Positions 54,420 to 63,608 are shown, counted from the stretch's first letter. The stretch is 64,000 bases of DNA from Lacihabitans sp. LS3-19 (GCF_024343575.1 NZ_RJUA01000013.1:46283-110282); one strand, 5' to 3'. A program made the numbers and translations. The notes: generated from the letters alone by a model not told the origin.

Positions 54420-54989
54420 ATGAAAAGAATTGCAATTTTTGCTTCAGGATCTGGCTCAAATGCCGAAAATATTATCAATCATTTCTCTGATAATGAGCAA
54501 GTTTCGGTTGAACTTATTTTAACTAATAATCCAACAGCTGGGGTAATAGAAAGAGGGAATAGATTAAATGTTCCTACTTTGATATTTAATAAAAAGCTTT
54601 TTACTAAATCAGACAAAATTGTTGAATTATTGAAAAAACAAGAAATTGATTGGGTGATATTAGCTGGTTTTCTTTGGTTGGTACCCGAAAACCTTATTCA
54701 AGCATTTCCAAATAGAATTATCAACGTACACCCAGCTTTATTGCCAAAATACGGCGGAAAAGGCATGTGGGGGCACCATGTGCATGAGGCAGTAGTGGCA
54801 AATAAAGAAAAAGAATCTGGCATAACGATACATTATGTCAACGAAAAATACGACGAAGGAAAGGTGATATTTCAGGCAAAATGTGAAATTTCAGACATAG
54901 ACTCTCCCGAAAACGTTGCTTCAAAAATTCATGACTTGGAGTTCTTGTATTTTCCAAAAGTCATTGAGAATGAAGTGCTTAAGAGTTGA
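54420..54989 (+). CDS. purN: Phosphoribosylglycinamide formyltransferase PurN
   Basis: 189 residues. I-A-I-F-A-S-G-S-G-S-N-A-E-N is the start; L-A-G-F-L-W-L-V-P and N-V-H-P-A-L-L-P-K-Y-G-G contain the catalytic Asn-His, and H-Y-V-N-E-K-Y-D-E-G the Asp. It formylates GAR using 10-formyl-THF. It follows the UbiA gene by 5 nt. Confidence 0.97.
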   Translation: MKRIAIFASGSGSNAENIINHFSDNEQVSVELILTNNPTAGVIERGNRLNVPTLIFNKKLFTKSDKIVELLKKQEIDWVILAGFLWLVPENLIQAFPNRIINVHPALLPKYGGKGMWGHHVHEAVVANKEKESGITIHYVNEKYDEGKVIFQAKCEISDIDSPENVASKIHDLEFLYFPKVIENEVLKS

Positions 54990-55383
54990 AAATCCTGTTG
55001 TCTACAGAAATTCTTCCTGGACCAGTAACAAAAATTGCAGCGTAAATAGCTAAGAATAATAAAGCATGTTCTTTAACATCAAACGGGTCGCTTCCATGGA
55101 CAATAAAAGCTGCAACCGACATTGTAAACATTAAAGCAATCAAAGCTGGTCGCGTTAGAAATCCAAAAATAACCATTATTGAACAGAAAAATTCTGCAAA
55201 AACTGTAAGGAAAAGAGAGGTAGTTTCACCAATCCCGATGGGATCTCCAAAACTCATATCTCCAGAAATAATTCTCATTAGTTTGCTCCAACCATGCGTC
55301 ATCATAAACATAGATGGAAAAACTCTTAGAATTAAAATTGCAAAATCTATAGAAATAGGGATGTTGAATCTTCTTTTTAGCAT
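54979..55383 (-). CDS. DoxX family membrane protein
   Basis: 134 residues with four predicted helices. I-L-R-V-F-P-S-M-F-M-M-T-H-G-W-S-K-L and F-A-E-F-F-C-S-I-M-V-I-F-G are DoxX-like. It overlaps the end of convergent purN by 11 nt. The function in this group is unknown. It lies 4 nt downstream of the DUF4834 gene. Confidence 0.9.
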   Translation of the reverse strand: MLKRRFNIPISIDFAILILRVFPSMFMMTHGWSKLMRIISGDMSFGDPIGIGETTSLFLTVFAEFFCSIMVIFGFLTRPALIALMFTMSVAAFIVHGSDPFDVKEHALLFLAIYAAIFVTGPGRISVDNRIFNS

Positions 55384-55387
55384 TGGT

Positions 55388-55618
55388 TTATTTTACTTCT
55401 TCGTAATCAATATATTGGCCACCTGAAGCTTTCGTATTTGAATCTTTATTAGGCACATAGTCCACTTTTATCTCTCCTTCGCGTTTCGAAGGTTCTTGAG
55501 AAGTTTGGTATTTTTTCTGTTCTTTTACTATTTGTCTACCCACTACCAGCCAAAACAAAAATCGTCTTAATGGAGCAACAAAAACCAACAACAGAAGTAT
55601 TAAAAAAACAAATTTCAT
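55388..55618 (-). CDS. DUF4834 family protein
   Basis: 76 residues. A single N-terminal helix (F-V-F-L-I-L-L-L-L-V-F-V-A-P), then a charged region, ending G-Q-Y-I-D-Y-E-E-V-K, the DUF4834 C-terminal marker. It is specific to Bacteroidota. Its function is unknown. It is cotranscribed with the DoxX gene. Confidence 0.88.
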   Translation of the reverse strand: MKFVFLILLLLVFVAPLRRFLFWLVVGRQIVKEQKKYQTSQEPSKREGEIKVDYVPNKDSNTKASGGQYIDYEEVK

Positions 55619-55709
55619 TCTAAATAATATCTTTAAATATAAAACGCCACAGAATCATTATTGATTCAAATTTATTAAATTTTAACAATATTATAGAATA
55701 AAAAGACGA

Positions 55710-56954
55710 TTATTTAGCGAGTTCGAGTAATTCTGAAAGTGTTTCAGGGTTACTTGGTCTTTTTGCGTTTTCGTTTACAACTTTTCCAGTTTTATCAATC
55801 ATCATATATCTCGGAATGGTTCTAATCATATATTTTTGAGCAACTTTAGATGAGCCATCTGTTGGAACTAAGCCATTTTCGAAATCCTCTAAACCATTGG
55901 CTTTAATTCCATTTTTCCATTTTTCTTCAGCATCATCTATAGAAATGTAAAGGAATACGATATCTTTTTTGTCTTTTTCTGATAAATTGGAATGCATTTT
56001 TTTGGAATAAGGCATTTCTGCTCTACATGGCCCACACCAACTTGCCCAAAAATCTACATACACCACTTTGCCTTTGTATTTTGAAAAATCGAAGCTTTTG
56101 CCGGCTAAGTCTACAAAAGAGACATCGCTTTTCTTGGCCATTTCAGCTTCTTTTTCTTTTCTTTTTTGATCGGCTATTGTTTCTTGTTCAGCTACTTTTT
56201 TCATAAAGTCGCCCGTGAATTGATTCTGAATGTCTTTTCTAGAAATCTGTCTTGCCACACTTCTAGTTGTACTAACACTTAAATATTGTGCATTTTTAGT
56301 TAGTAATTCTGCTAAAATATAATCCTTCACATCACCTTTAAAGGCTTTTTCAGTAAAATTAGCCTTGTCGCTTACTGATTGTAATTGATTTGAATATTTC
56401 TCGTAGCCTCGTAATTCTGAATTTTTGTAGGTAACATAATATACCAAAAGCGAGCGGAATGCTTTTATATGTATTAGACTTGGCTCACTCATTTTATCTT
56501 CTTTCAATCCTCCCGTCATCACATTTGGAAGCGAAATTACTCTTCTTAGTTGTTGCTCAGCGTTACCTCTTTCTATTGGATAGGCAAAAATCAAATGCCA
56601 ATAATTATACTCAATTTCTTTTTGCATTTGGGCTGCCAAGGCGGGAGTACATGTATGCTCTTTAAGAAATGCCAACTGGGCATTTTTCTCATCATAAAGT
56701 TTCATTTCCCATTCGTCCACATTGGCTTCAAGCAAAGCTCCCCTTTGTTTGTTTATATCAAACAAAACACCGTACTCTGCTGAGAATTTTTTAATAAATT
56801 CTTGGTTTTCAGGGTTTTTTATTTCTGATTTTAGTTTTTCTAATTCAGGATATCCAAATTTATTATAAATATCTGCACTATCAGGAAGTAGAAAATTTTC
56901 AAGCTGCGAATATGCATTGAAACTTATTAAAAATAAGAGAATTAATTTTTTCAT
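55710..56954 (-). CDS. Secreted TlpA-like thioredoxin-domain protein
   Basis: 414 residues from ATG at 56954, where the signal peptide M-K-K-L-I-L-L-F-L-I-S-F-N-A-Y-S begins (an upstream ATG adds 11 unlikely residues). A long helical N-terminal region is followed by a TlpA/AhpC-like thioredoxin domain with the C-x-x-C in F-W-A-S-W-C-G-P-C-R-A-E-M. It is a periplasmic disulfide reductase or thiol protein. Confidence 0.92.
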   Translation of the reverse strand: MKKLILLFLISFNAYSQLENFLLPDSADIYNKFGYPELEKLKSEIKNPENQEFIKKFSAEYGVLFDINKQRGALLEANVDEWEMKLYDEKNAQLAFLKEHTCTPALAAQMQKEIEYNYWHLIFAYPIERGNAEQQLRRVISLPNVMTGGLKEDKMSEPSLIHIKAFRSLLVYYVTYKNSELRGYEKYSNQLQSVSDKANFTEKAFKGDVKDYILAELLTKNAQYLSVSTTRSVARQISRKDIQNQFTGDFMKKVAEQETIADQKRKEKEAEMAKKSDVSFVDLAGKSFDFSKYKGKVVYVDFWASWCGPCRAEMPYSKKMHSNLSEKDKKDIVFLYISIDDAEEKWKNGIKANGLEDFENGLVPTDGSSKVAQKYMIRTIPRYMMIDKTGKVVNENAKRPSNPETLSELLELAK

Positions 56955-57057
56955 TAAAAGAAATTTTGCTTTCATTATTATTAACAAATTTTATTCCTAA
57001 ATATTGGATTGGTTTTGAAAATCTGAAAATTTAACTAAAATTAGCCACAGAATAAAA

Positions 57058-57091
57058 AAAAGCCCAAGATTTATAAAAACCTTAGGCTTTT
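57058..57091 (-). terminator. Probable leuS terminator
   Basis: AAAAGCC-C-AAG (57058-57068) pairs with CTT-A-GGCTTTT (57081-57091), with one mismatch. On the minus strand it is followed by a run of T. It lies about 390 nt after the leuS stop, so the leuS transcript would include the inverted-repeat element at 57200-57450. Confidence 0.6.
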
Positions 57092-57199
57092 AAATTATTG
57101 AAGTCCAACTAAAATCAAACTAGCACGAAAATATGTTCCAAAAAGTATTTAAAGCAAATTAGATAAATACTTGAAACAAGAGTACTGATTTTCTTTGTG

Positions 57200-57450
57200 T
57201 CGGCTGCCGCCTGGGCCTTCATTTTTTTTCGAAAAAAAACGAAGCAAAAAAAACAGCACCCAGCAAACTCACGCACTCAAAATTCTCTAAATCGAAAGAT
57301 TGCAATAGAAACATTTATGAAGGAGAATTTTGATTGCGTTCAGACAGTGCTGGCTGTTGTAATGAACCATTTTTATATATTATTATTAAGCACCGTAACT
57401 TTAAAATATTAAAAATCAGTGTTAATCTGTTTAATATTTGCGGCAGCCGA
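57200..57450. repeat. Inverted-repeat-bounded segment in the leuS 3' region
   Basis: TCGGCTGCCGC (57200-57210) and GCGGCAGCCGA (57440-57450) are exact inverted repeats of 11 bp. In between, near 57221-57243, is a T-run/A-run hairpin (ATTTTTTTTCG then AAAAAAAACG). The frame from 57197 to 57412 (71 codons) has no convincing start or family. The right end (57411-57436) holds an AATCAGTGTTAATCTG-like piece akin to the repeat array at 21.6 kb. It could be a MITE-like element. Confidence 0.5.
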
Positions 57451-57476
57451 TGCTGTCATTTGTGTTCAAATTCACA

Positions 57477-60446
57477 TTAAACAACAACATTCACAATTCG
57501 CTTAGGTACCACTATGATTTTTTTCAATGGCTTTCCTTCCATCCATTTGATCACTTGTTCATTGGCTAAAACTTGCTTCTCAATCTCTTCTTTAGCCATA
57601 TCAGCTGGGAAGTTTAGGTTTACCCTTACTTTTCCGTTGATTTGAACTGGATATTCAAAACTGTCCTCTACCAAATATGCAGCATTGAATTTCGGGAAAG
57701 TGGCTTTAGTTATACTTTCGGTTTCGCCCAATTCTTGCCAAAGTTCCTCAGCTATATGCGGAGCATAAGGAGAAAGAACAATCAACAAGTCTTTTAACAA
57801 GGAAGTTTTGTGACATTTCAAGTCTGTCAATTCATTTACACAAATCATAAATGAGCTAACCGAAGTGTTGAAAGAGAAATTCTCCACGTCTTCAGCTACT
57901 TTTTTGATGGTTTTGTGCAAAGACTTCAATTCGTCTTTGGTAGGTTCTTCGTCTTTGAAAATCGGATTACCGTTTTGATCAAAAAACAAACGCCAGAATT
58001 TCCTCAAGAACCTGTAAGTTCCTTCAATTCCACGTGTGTCCCAAGGTTTTGACTCTGTCAATGGTCCCAAAAACATTTCATACAAACGCAATGTATCAGC
58101 TCCGTATCTTTCTACTAAATCATCCGGATTAACAACGTTGTATTTGGATTTTGACATTTTTTCAACTTCTCTTCCGCAAATGTATTTACCATCTTTTTCT
58201 GGAATAATTTCATTTATCATCATATTATTGAATCTGTCACTTTTTTTGAACTCTTCAATATCTAGTTCATTTGTGGCAGGATTAACTATATTAATGTCAA
58301 CATGAACTGGAAAAAAAGCTGGTGTTATTTTGACATCGATACCAATGGAATCAAATTCTTTTTGCTTGCTTTGAATCAAGGATTTAATTAACTCATCATT
58401 AATACCATTTTTAAAGTTGTCGTAGGATGATTTAGGTAGAATATACTTTCTAAGTAGTTCAAAACCTTCTGGTAATTTTTGCAAGTCATTTGGGTCAATC
58501 TTGCTCAAATTCATCGAGAATCCATAAACAAAAGCACTAACCCCCTGAATCATCCCTTGATTGATCAATTTCTTCGCAAATTCCTCTTGTTTTACATACC
58601 CAAGGTCTTTTAAAACCTTGTTCCAGAAACGGCTATACAAAAGGTGACCCGTGGCGTGTTCGGTTCCGCCCAAATACAAGTCAATATCTTGCCAATATTC
58701 CAATGCTTCTTTTGAGGCAAAATCGGTGTCGTTGTTGGCGTCCATGTAGCGGTACCAATACCAGCTACTGCCTGCCCAACCTGGCATAGTGCTCATTTCC
58801 AATGGATAAGCCTCAGTTGAGCCTTCTGGTGTGTAAGTCCAATCTTTGGCTCTTCCCAGTGGCGGTTCGCCTGTTTCAGTCGGTTGGTATTTGTCGATTT
58901 CTGGCAAAATCAATGGCAAATCCTTTTTATCTACCAAATGAGGCACAAGCGTTCCTTCGGCATTCGGCTTGAAATATACAGGAACAGGCTCTCCCCAATA
59001 ACGTTGACGAGCAAAAACGGCATCACGCAAACGGTAATTTACCTTTCCACGTCCTATTTTATTTTCTTCCAAATACGCTACCAATTTGGCAGTCGCTTCT
59101 TTGTAATTCAGGCCGTTTATCATGCCTGAATTGATGTATTTTCCTTCTTTGGTGGCATCTGCTTGGGTTTCGATGTCCGCTTGTGCATCCAAAATCGGAA
59201 TGATGGGCAGGCTGAAATGCGTAGCAAAGTTCCAGTCACGTTGATCGCCAGATGGTACACCCATCACAGCACCTGTTCCGTAGCCAGCCAATACGTAATC
59301 TGCAATCCAAATTGGCACTCGCTCACCATTAAAAGGATTGATACAGTACGAACCCGTAAACGCACCCGAAACTTTCTTGACGTCTGACATACGGTCCAAT
59401 TCAGAGCGTTTTTGAGTTTCAAGGATATATTCTTCTATCGAGGCTTTTTGTTCAGAAGTCGTCAAATCGGTCACCCATTCGTGTTCTGGAGCCAAAACAA
59501 GGAACGAAACGCCATAAATGGTGTCAATTCTGGTCGTGAAAACCTCTATTTTTTTGTCAGAATTCTCTACCTCGAATTTTACCGAAGCTCCGTTGGATTT
59601 GCCAATCCAGTTGCGTTGTTGGTCTTTCAAAGATTCCGACCAATCAATGGTATCTAATCCTGAAATTAATCTATCTGCATAAGCTGTGATACGCATCATC
59701 CATTGACTCATTTTTTTTTGAATCACAGGATAGCCACCACGCTCCGAAACGCCGTCTTTTACTTCGTCGTTCGACAAAACCATGCCCAATTCAGGACAGA
59801 AATTCACTACAGATTCGGCCAAATAAGTCAAACGGTAATTCAACGAAACCTCATATTGTTTTTCTGTTGACCAAGAGTTCCACTCCTCGGCTGTAAATTC
59901 TGTCAATTCTTCGTCACAAACAGCTTTAGCTGCATTTGAGCCACCTTTTTCAAACAAATCGTACAAAGTAGCCACATTTTCTGCTTTGTCTGATTCCTTG
60001 TTGTACCAAGAATTAAACAATTCGATGAAAATCCATTGCGTCCATTTGTAATATTCAGGCTCAGAAGTGCGTACTTCTCTCGACCAATCGTAAGCAAAAC
60101 CAATGTTTTTTAATTGTCCAATGTACGTTTTGATATTCTGTTCAGTAGTAATAGCAGGATGTTGGCCCGTTTGGATGGCATATTGCTCAGCAGGCAAACC
60201 AAATGAGTCGAAACCCATAGGATGCAAAACATTGAAACCCTTAAGTTTTTTGTATCTGCTGTATATATCAGACGCAATGTAACCGAGCGGATGGCCAACA
60301 TGCAAACCCGCACCCGAAGGATAAGGAAACATATCTAAAACATAACATTTTGGTTTTGAAGTGTCTATTTCAACTTTATTGGTCTGGTTTTCTTCCCAAT
60401 ATTGCTGCCATTTTTTTTCTATCTCGCGGTGTCTGTACTCTGCCAT
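57477..60446 (-). CDS. leuS: Leucyl-tRNA synthetase LeuS
   Basis: 989 residues, long for LeuRS. HIGH motif at P-Y-P-S-G-A-G-L-H-V-G-H-P-L-G-Y (residues about 41-56) and KMSKS in V-E-K-M-S-K-S-K-Y-N (about residue 764). An editing domain lies between (T-R-I-D-T-I-Y-G-V-S-F). The segment before KMSKS (about residues 640-750) is longer than usual for LeuRS and contains a diverged insertion. It charges tRNA-Leu. Confidence 0.97.
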   Translation of the reverse strand: MAEYRHREIEKKWQQYWEENQTNKVEIDTSKPKCYVLDMFPYPSGAGLHVGHPLGYIASDIYSRYKKLKGFNVLHPMGFDSFGLPAEQYAIQTGQHPAITTEQNIKTYIGQLKNIGFAYDWSREVRTSEPEYYKWTQWIFIELFNSWYNKESDKAENVATLYDLFEKGGSNAAKAVCDEELTEFTAEEWNSWSTEKQYEVSLNYRLTYLAESVVNFCPELGMVLSNDEVKDGVSERGGYPVIQKKMSQWMMRITAYADRLISGLDTIDWSESLKDQQRNWIGKSNGASVKFEVENSDKKIEVFTTRIDTIYGVSFLVLAPEHEWVTDLTTSEQKASIEEYILETQKRSELDRMSDVKKVSGAFTGSYCINPFNGERVPIWIADYVLAGYGTGAVMGVPSGDQRDWNFATHFSLPIIPILDAQADIETQADATKEGKYINSGMINGLNYKEATAKLVAYLEENKIGRGKVNYRLRDAVFARQRYWGEPVPVYFKPNAEGTLVPHLVDKKDLPLILPEIDKYQPTETGEPPLGRAKDWTYTPEGSTEAYPLEMSTMPGWAGSSWYWYRYMDANNDTDFASKEALEYWQDIDLYLGGTEHATGHLLYSRFWNKVLKDLGYVKQEEFAKKLINQGMIQGVSAFVYGFSMNLSKIDPNDLQKLPEGFELLRKYILPKSSYDNFKNGINDELIKSLIQSKQKEFDSIGIDVKITPAFFPVHVDINIVNPATNELDIEEFKKSDRFNNMMINEIIPEKDGKYICGREVEKMSKSKYNVVNPDDLVERYGADTLRLYEMFLGPLTESKPWDTRGIEGTYRFLRKFWRLFFDQNGNPIFKDEEPTKDELKSLHKTIKKVAEDVENFSFNTSVSSFMICVNELTDLKCHKTSLLKDLLIVLSPYAPHIAEELWQELGETESITKATFPKFNAAYLVEDSFEYPVQINGKVRVNLNFPADMAKEEIEKQVLANEQVIKWMEGKPLKKIIVVPKRIVNVVV

Positions 60447-60652
60447 TGCGTTTGTTTAAATCAAATTTTCCGCAAAATTAGCGATTTTTGGTGGAATTTT
60501 GGTAAATAGCTTATAGTTGTAAAACTAGATTTAGAAAATAATGTAACATAAAAATCTGAAATCATTGAAAGTTAGTAAATCTTTACATAAAGAATTAGAA
60601 TGGAAAAAATTTACAAAAAAATGTTTTTAAGGTGTGAATTATAAAAAAAGGT

Positions 60653-60660
60653 TAAATTTG
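60653..60660 (+). promoter_or_regulatory. hicBA -7 box
   Basis: TAAATTTG, an exact -7 box 19 nt before the hicB ATG. No TTG is seen at the ideal distance. Confidence 0.35.
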
Positions 60661-60678
60661 TAATACAAAACTGTTAAA

Positions 60679-60891
60679 ATGATAAATCTCGAACATATTG
60701 TTTGGAAAGAAGGTGAACATTTTGTCGCTCAATGTTTAAATGTTGATGTTTCCAGCTTTGGTGATACTAAAGATAGTGCATTAGAAAACCTTAAAGAAGC
60801 TTTAGAACTTTATTTTGAAGATAGTAGTATTAATGCTGTCCAAGAAATAGAGCAACTTGAAATTATTCACGCTACGTTTTCTCATGCCTAA
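60679..60891 (+). CDS. hicB: HicB family antitoxin
   Basis: 70 residues. A short HicB with the partial RNase H-like fold: I-V-W-K-E-G-E-H-F-V-A-Q-C-L-N-V-D-V-S-S-F-G-D-T and A-L-E-N-L-K-E-A-L-E-L-Y-F. No C-terminal DNA-binding domain is present. It is placed before hicA, and its stop overlaps the hicA start by 8 nt. Confidence 0.9.
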   Translation: MINLEHIVWKEGEHFVAQCLNVDVSSFGDTKDSALENLKEALELYFEDSSINAVQEIEQLEIIHATFSHA

Positions 60892-61096
60892 ATTATATTC
60901 TTCTGAATATATTGTAAAAGTGTTGCTTCGAATGGGGTTTGAATTTATTTCTCAGAAAGGAAGTCATGCCAAATTTCGTAAAGGCGTCAATCCTGTTCTT
61001 ACGGTGATCGTACCTACGAGTAAAAAAGAAATACCATTTGGGACTTTTCGTTCAATTGTAAGGCAAGCAAATTTGACTGTGGAGGATTTTGTGTAG
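60884..61096 (+). CDS. hicA: HicA family toxin (mRNA interferase)
   Basis: 70 residues from ATG at 60884, inside the end of hicB. A double-stranded-RNA-binding-like fold with the catalytic His in F-I-S-Q-K-G-S-H-A-K-F-R. HicA cleaves mRNA; the antitoxin gene is upstream, the reverse of the classic hicAB order. Both genes look intact. Confidence 0.9.
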   Translation: MPKLYSSEYIVKVLLRMGFEFISQKGSHAKFRKGVNPVLTVIVPTSKKEIPFGTFRSIVRQANLTVEDFV

Positions 61097-61418
61097 GGAT
61101 TTCGAAATGAGTTTTATACCTCTAGTTTTTTAAAATCCTTCTATATTGTTTTTAGTCCGATACCATGAAGAGGGGTTTTGAATAAATTGAAATAGAATTG
61201 TTGATAATTGGAGTGGAAAACCTCTTTTATTTAGCTTCGAAATTGGGAAGTTGTAGGGAGCCGTTTGAACTAGCGATATAAAAATGTCGGATTGGAAATC
61301 CTCCTTATCTCGCTTCGACATTGGGAAGATGTCTGAGAGCGGTATCAAACTAATTCCTAAAATTCGATTGTAATTAAGACCCTCTTAATATATATATACT
61401 TAATAAAATTCAATAATC
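61097..61418. repeat. Intergenic region with two imperfect ~60-bp direct repeats
   Basis: Copies start at about 61214 (GGAAAACCTCTTTTATTTAG) and 61294 (GGAAATCCTCCTTATCTCGC) and share GCTTCGA-ATTGGGAAG-TGT, then a G-AGCCG/GAGCGG element and TTTGAACTA/TCAAACTA. A similar GTAGAGAGCCG piece recurs at about 63582, before the transposase gene. They look like remnants of a mobile element. No gene is seen. Confidence 0.5.
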
Positions 61419-62984
61419 ATGTCGAATACTTTTAAACCATTTTTAATATTTATTTTTATTTCTTTATTTAAAGTAACTTATTCTCAACAAAAATATGAAT
61501 CTCATTATCCTCTAAAGGAAGGACTAAGAATGGTCTCTAACGGTAAATTTATTGGATATGTAGATAGTCTAGAAAACGAAGTTATTCCTTTTATTTATGG
61601 GTCAGGCTCTGATTTTAAATTAGGTAATGCTATAGTTCATACGAATGATAAAAATGGTGCAATTAAAATGGGAATAATAAATAAGAAAAATGAGTTTTTA
61701 GTACCTCCAATCTACGATTATATCAAAAATTTTAATGATGGTGATTTTGACGGGTCAAATTATGGCAGAGACTTAACAGTAGCTTTTAATCATGCCAATG
61801 TAGTTCCTATATACGATTTAAAAACAGGAAATGCACTAAAGCAAGGAATTACATATTACGCTATTTACAATATCAAAACAAAAAAAATGTTGTATGACTT
61901 GGACTCCAAAATTACCAATTTTGTATTGTATAGTGACCATATAACAAAAAAGCCAGTATATTTTTTTGAAAAAAATCAAAAATGGGGTATCATGGACAAT
62001 GATGGCAGAATAGTTGCTTCACCAGAATTTGATGAACTAAAAGGCTTTCCATTATTGGTTTTTAATAATGATAGGGATCTAATACTAGCAAAGAAAGGGA
62101 ATAAGTATGGAATAATTGAATTTCCCAACAAGGAAATTTTATCATTTGATTATGATAAAATTGAAGGGCCGTATGTCGATGTTAAAGATTTTAATCATTT
62201 GTTTATGGTTAGGAAAAATGGAAAAGCTGGTGTTACTGAAATAACTAATAAAAAAATTTTAGATTGTAAATACCAAGATATTAATATTCTTAATCCTGGA
62301 TGTTTTATCGTAAAAAACAACAATAAAAAAGGAATTATTAACAATAAAGGAGAATTAATTCTCGATATTGTTTATGAAGATATACCTCGAAATGTTTCAA
62401 TTAGTGAAGAAGGTTTTTTCAAAGAAATTTCGGTAAAGTCGAATGGTAAGTGGGGATTAATAAACAGCAAACAAAATTTTATTGTCACTGCGAAGTATGA
62501 TGAGCCAATTTCAGGATTTTTATTTGATTTCCAAGAAAACCAATACTCTGATTTCACATATGTTGTGAAGAATAAACTCAAAGGGGTCGTAGATACATCA
62601 GGTTTAGAGATAATTGAGCCTAAATTTGGTAGTGTAATTCATATCAAAGCCCAAAAAACCAAATACTTTCAAGTTAGTAAAAATAGTTATCCAAGTTTTA
62701 GTTCAAATGATTCTGCATTAATGAGGGAAGGAAATATTCTCATTACAGATTTTAAATTTCATAATTTTTATTTTGACCAGTTAGGGAATATTGTTGCTTG
62801 TATGTACGATTCCAAATTCGAATATAAGAGTAAATGTGGTTTAATTAATCAAAAAGGCGAATCAATTCTTCCCATTATTTTTAGGGATATAAAATATGAT
62901 CAAAATTCAGGGGTTTATGTCACAATTGATAATGATGGTAAAGCAAATAATTATAAAATTGATGGTAGTAAATTTAGTGACTAA
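61419..62984 (+). CDS. WG-repeat secreted protein
   Basis: 521 residues with a signal peptide (I-F-I-F-I-S-L-F-K-V-T-Y-S). At least six WG-type repeats follow: K-W-G-I-M-D-N-D-G-R-I-V-A-S-P, K-Y-G-I-I-E-F-P-N-K-E-I-L, K-K-G-I-I-N-N-K-G-E-L-I-L, K-W-G-L-I-N-S-K-Q-N-F-I-V and K-C-G-L-I-N-Q-K-G-E-S-I-L. WG repeats form beta-propeller-like structures, with unknown function here. Its likely place is the periplasm or cell surface. Confidence 0.9.
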   Translation: MSNTFKPFLIFIFISLFKVTYSQQKYESHYPLKEGLRMVSNGKFIGYVDSLENEVIPFIYGSGSDFKLGNAIVHTNDKNGAIKMGIINKKNEFLVPPIYDYIKNFNDGDFDGSNYGRDLTVAFNHANVVPIYDLKTGNALKQGITYYAIYNIKTKKMLYDLDSKITNFVLYSDHITKKPVYFFEKNQKWGIMDNDGRIVASPEFDELKGFPLLVFNNDRDLILAKKGNKYGIIEFPNKEILSFDYDKIEGPYVDVKDFNHLFMVRKNGKAGVTEITNKKILDCKYQDINILNPGCFIVKNNNKKGIINNKGELILDIVYEDIPRNVSISEEGFFKEISVKSNGKWGLINSKQNFIVTAKYDEPISGFLFDFQENQYSDFTYVVKNKLKGVVDTSGLEIIEPKFGSVIHIKAQKTKYFQVSKNSYPSFSSNDSALMREGNILITDFKFHNFYFDQLGNIVACMYDSKFEYKSKCGLINQKGESILPIIFRDIKYDQNSGVYVTIDNDGKANNYKIDGSKFSD

Positions 62985-62991
62985 TCTCGCT

Positions 62992-63056
62992 GTGCTTAGT
63001 CTTCTGACTAAGCACGAGTGTATTTCGGTCTTCAGACCTATTATTTGCCTCGCAAA
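62992..63056. repeat. Triple-hairpin REP-like element
   Basis: Three consecutive perfect hairpins: GTGCTTAGTC/GACTAAGCAC (62992-63015, loop TTCT), GGTC/GACC (63027-63038, loop TTCA), and ATTTGC/GCAAAT (63042-63056, loop CTC). They directly follow the WG-repeat stop. This is the look of a REP element, as known for RAYT-mobilised repeats. The first hairpin may also work as a transcription stop, though no T run follows it. Confidence 0.6.
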
Positions 63057-63242
63057 TGACAAGTTTTTATTCTATATTAGTTTCTATTATATTTTATCTT
63101 CCAAACTTAGTCAAGCTATTTTGTAAAACTATTTAATTCAAAAGTTGATAGACTTTGCCTCAAAACTGGTTTCCAGATGTTCCGATAATTCTTTGAAATC
63201 TAATCAGATTTTTTTTGTATTTGTTTAATAAACAATAAGAAA

Positions 63243-63471
63243 ATGACCATAAAAATACCAGCGAAAAAAAAAAGCAGAAATTGAGGCAGTATATACAAAT
63301 CTTAAAAAAGAAAAAAAAACTTTAAAACCGCGGGATTTTATTGGCAAATTCCCTTTTAAACGTGATAGCCTAAAATTTCAAGAAGATTTGAGATAATGAA
63401 TCAAAGGGCTATAATTTTAGATAACAATATCAGCAATGTTATGTCTTCTTGTAATTCAGTCTTGAGATAGA
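63243..63471 (+). pseudogene. Decayed toxin-antitoxin-like pair
   Basis: From ATG at 63243 the frame M-T-I-K-I-P-A-K-K-K is broken in a run of ten A (63264-63273). With one A fewer it reads on to A-E-I-E-A-V-Y-T-N-L-K and ends F-Q-E-D-L-R at 63394-63396, giving a 51-residue antitoxin-like protein. Its TAA overlaps the ATG of a second frame (TAATG, 63394-63398), M-N-Q-R-A-I-I-L-D-N-N-I-S, which stops after 24 residues and resembles the start of a PIN-type toxin. Both the overlap and the sizes fit a toxin-antitoxin operon in decay. Confidence 0.4.
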
Positions 63472-63608
63472 TAAAATTGATTAAAACTGGACAAATTAAT
63501 CTCTTGACTTTGACACCTATTTTTTCAAAAAGCTCTCAGATGAATACCTGAGCAGGGTTTTGGCTTAATTTTCAAAAATTTGTAGAGAGCCGATTTGGTT
63601 TTTAGGTA

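Noticed and set aside
57197..57412. A 71-codon frame inside the inverted-repeat segment
   Set aside because: Its start is a noncanonical codon, it overlaps the inverted repeat, and it has no family signature.
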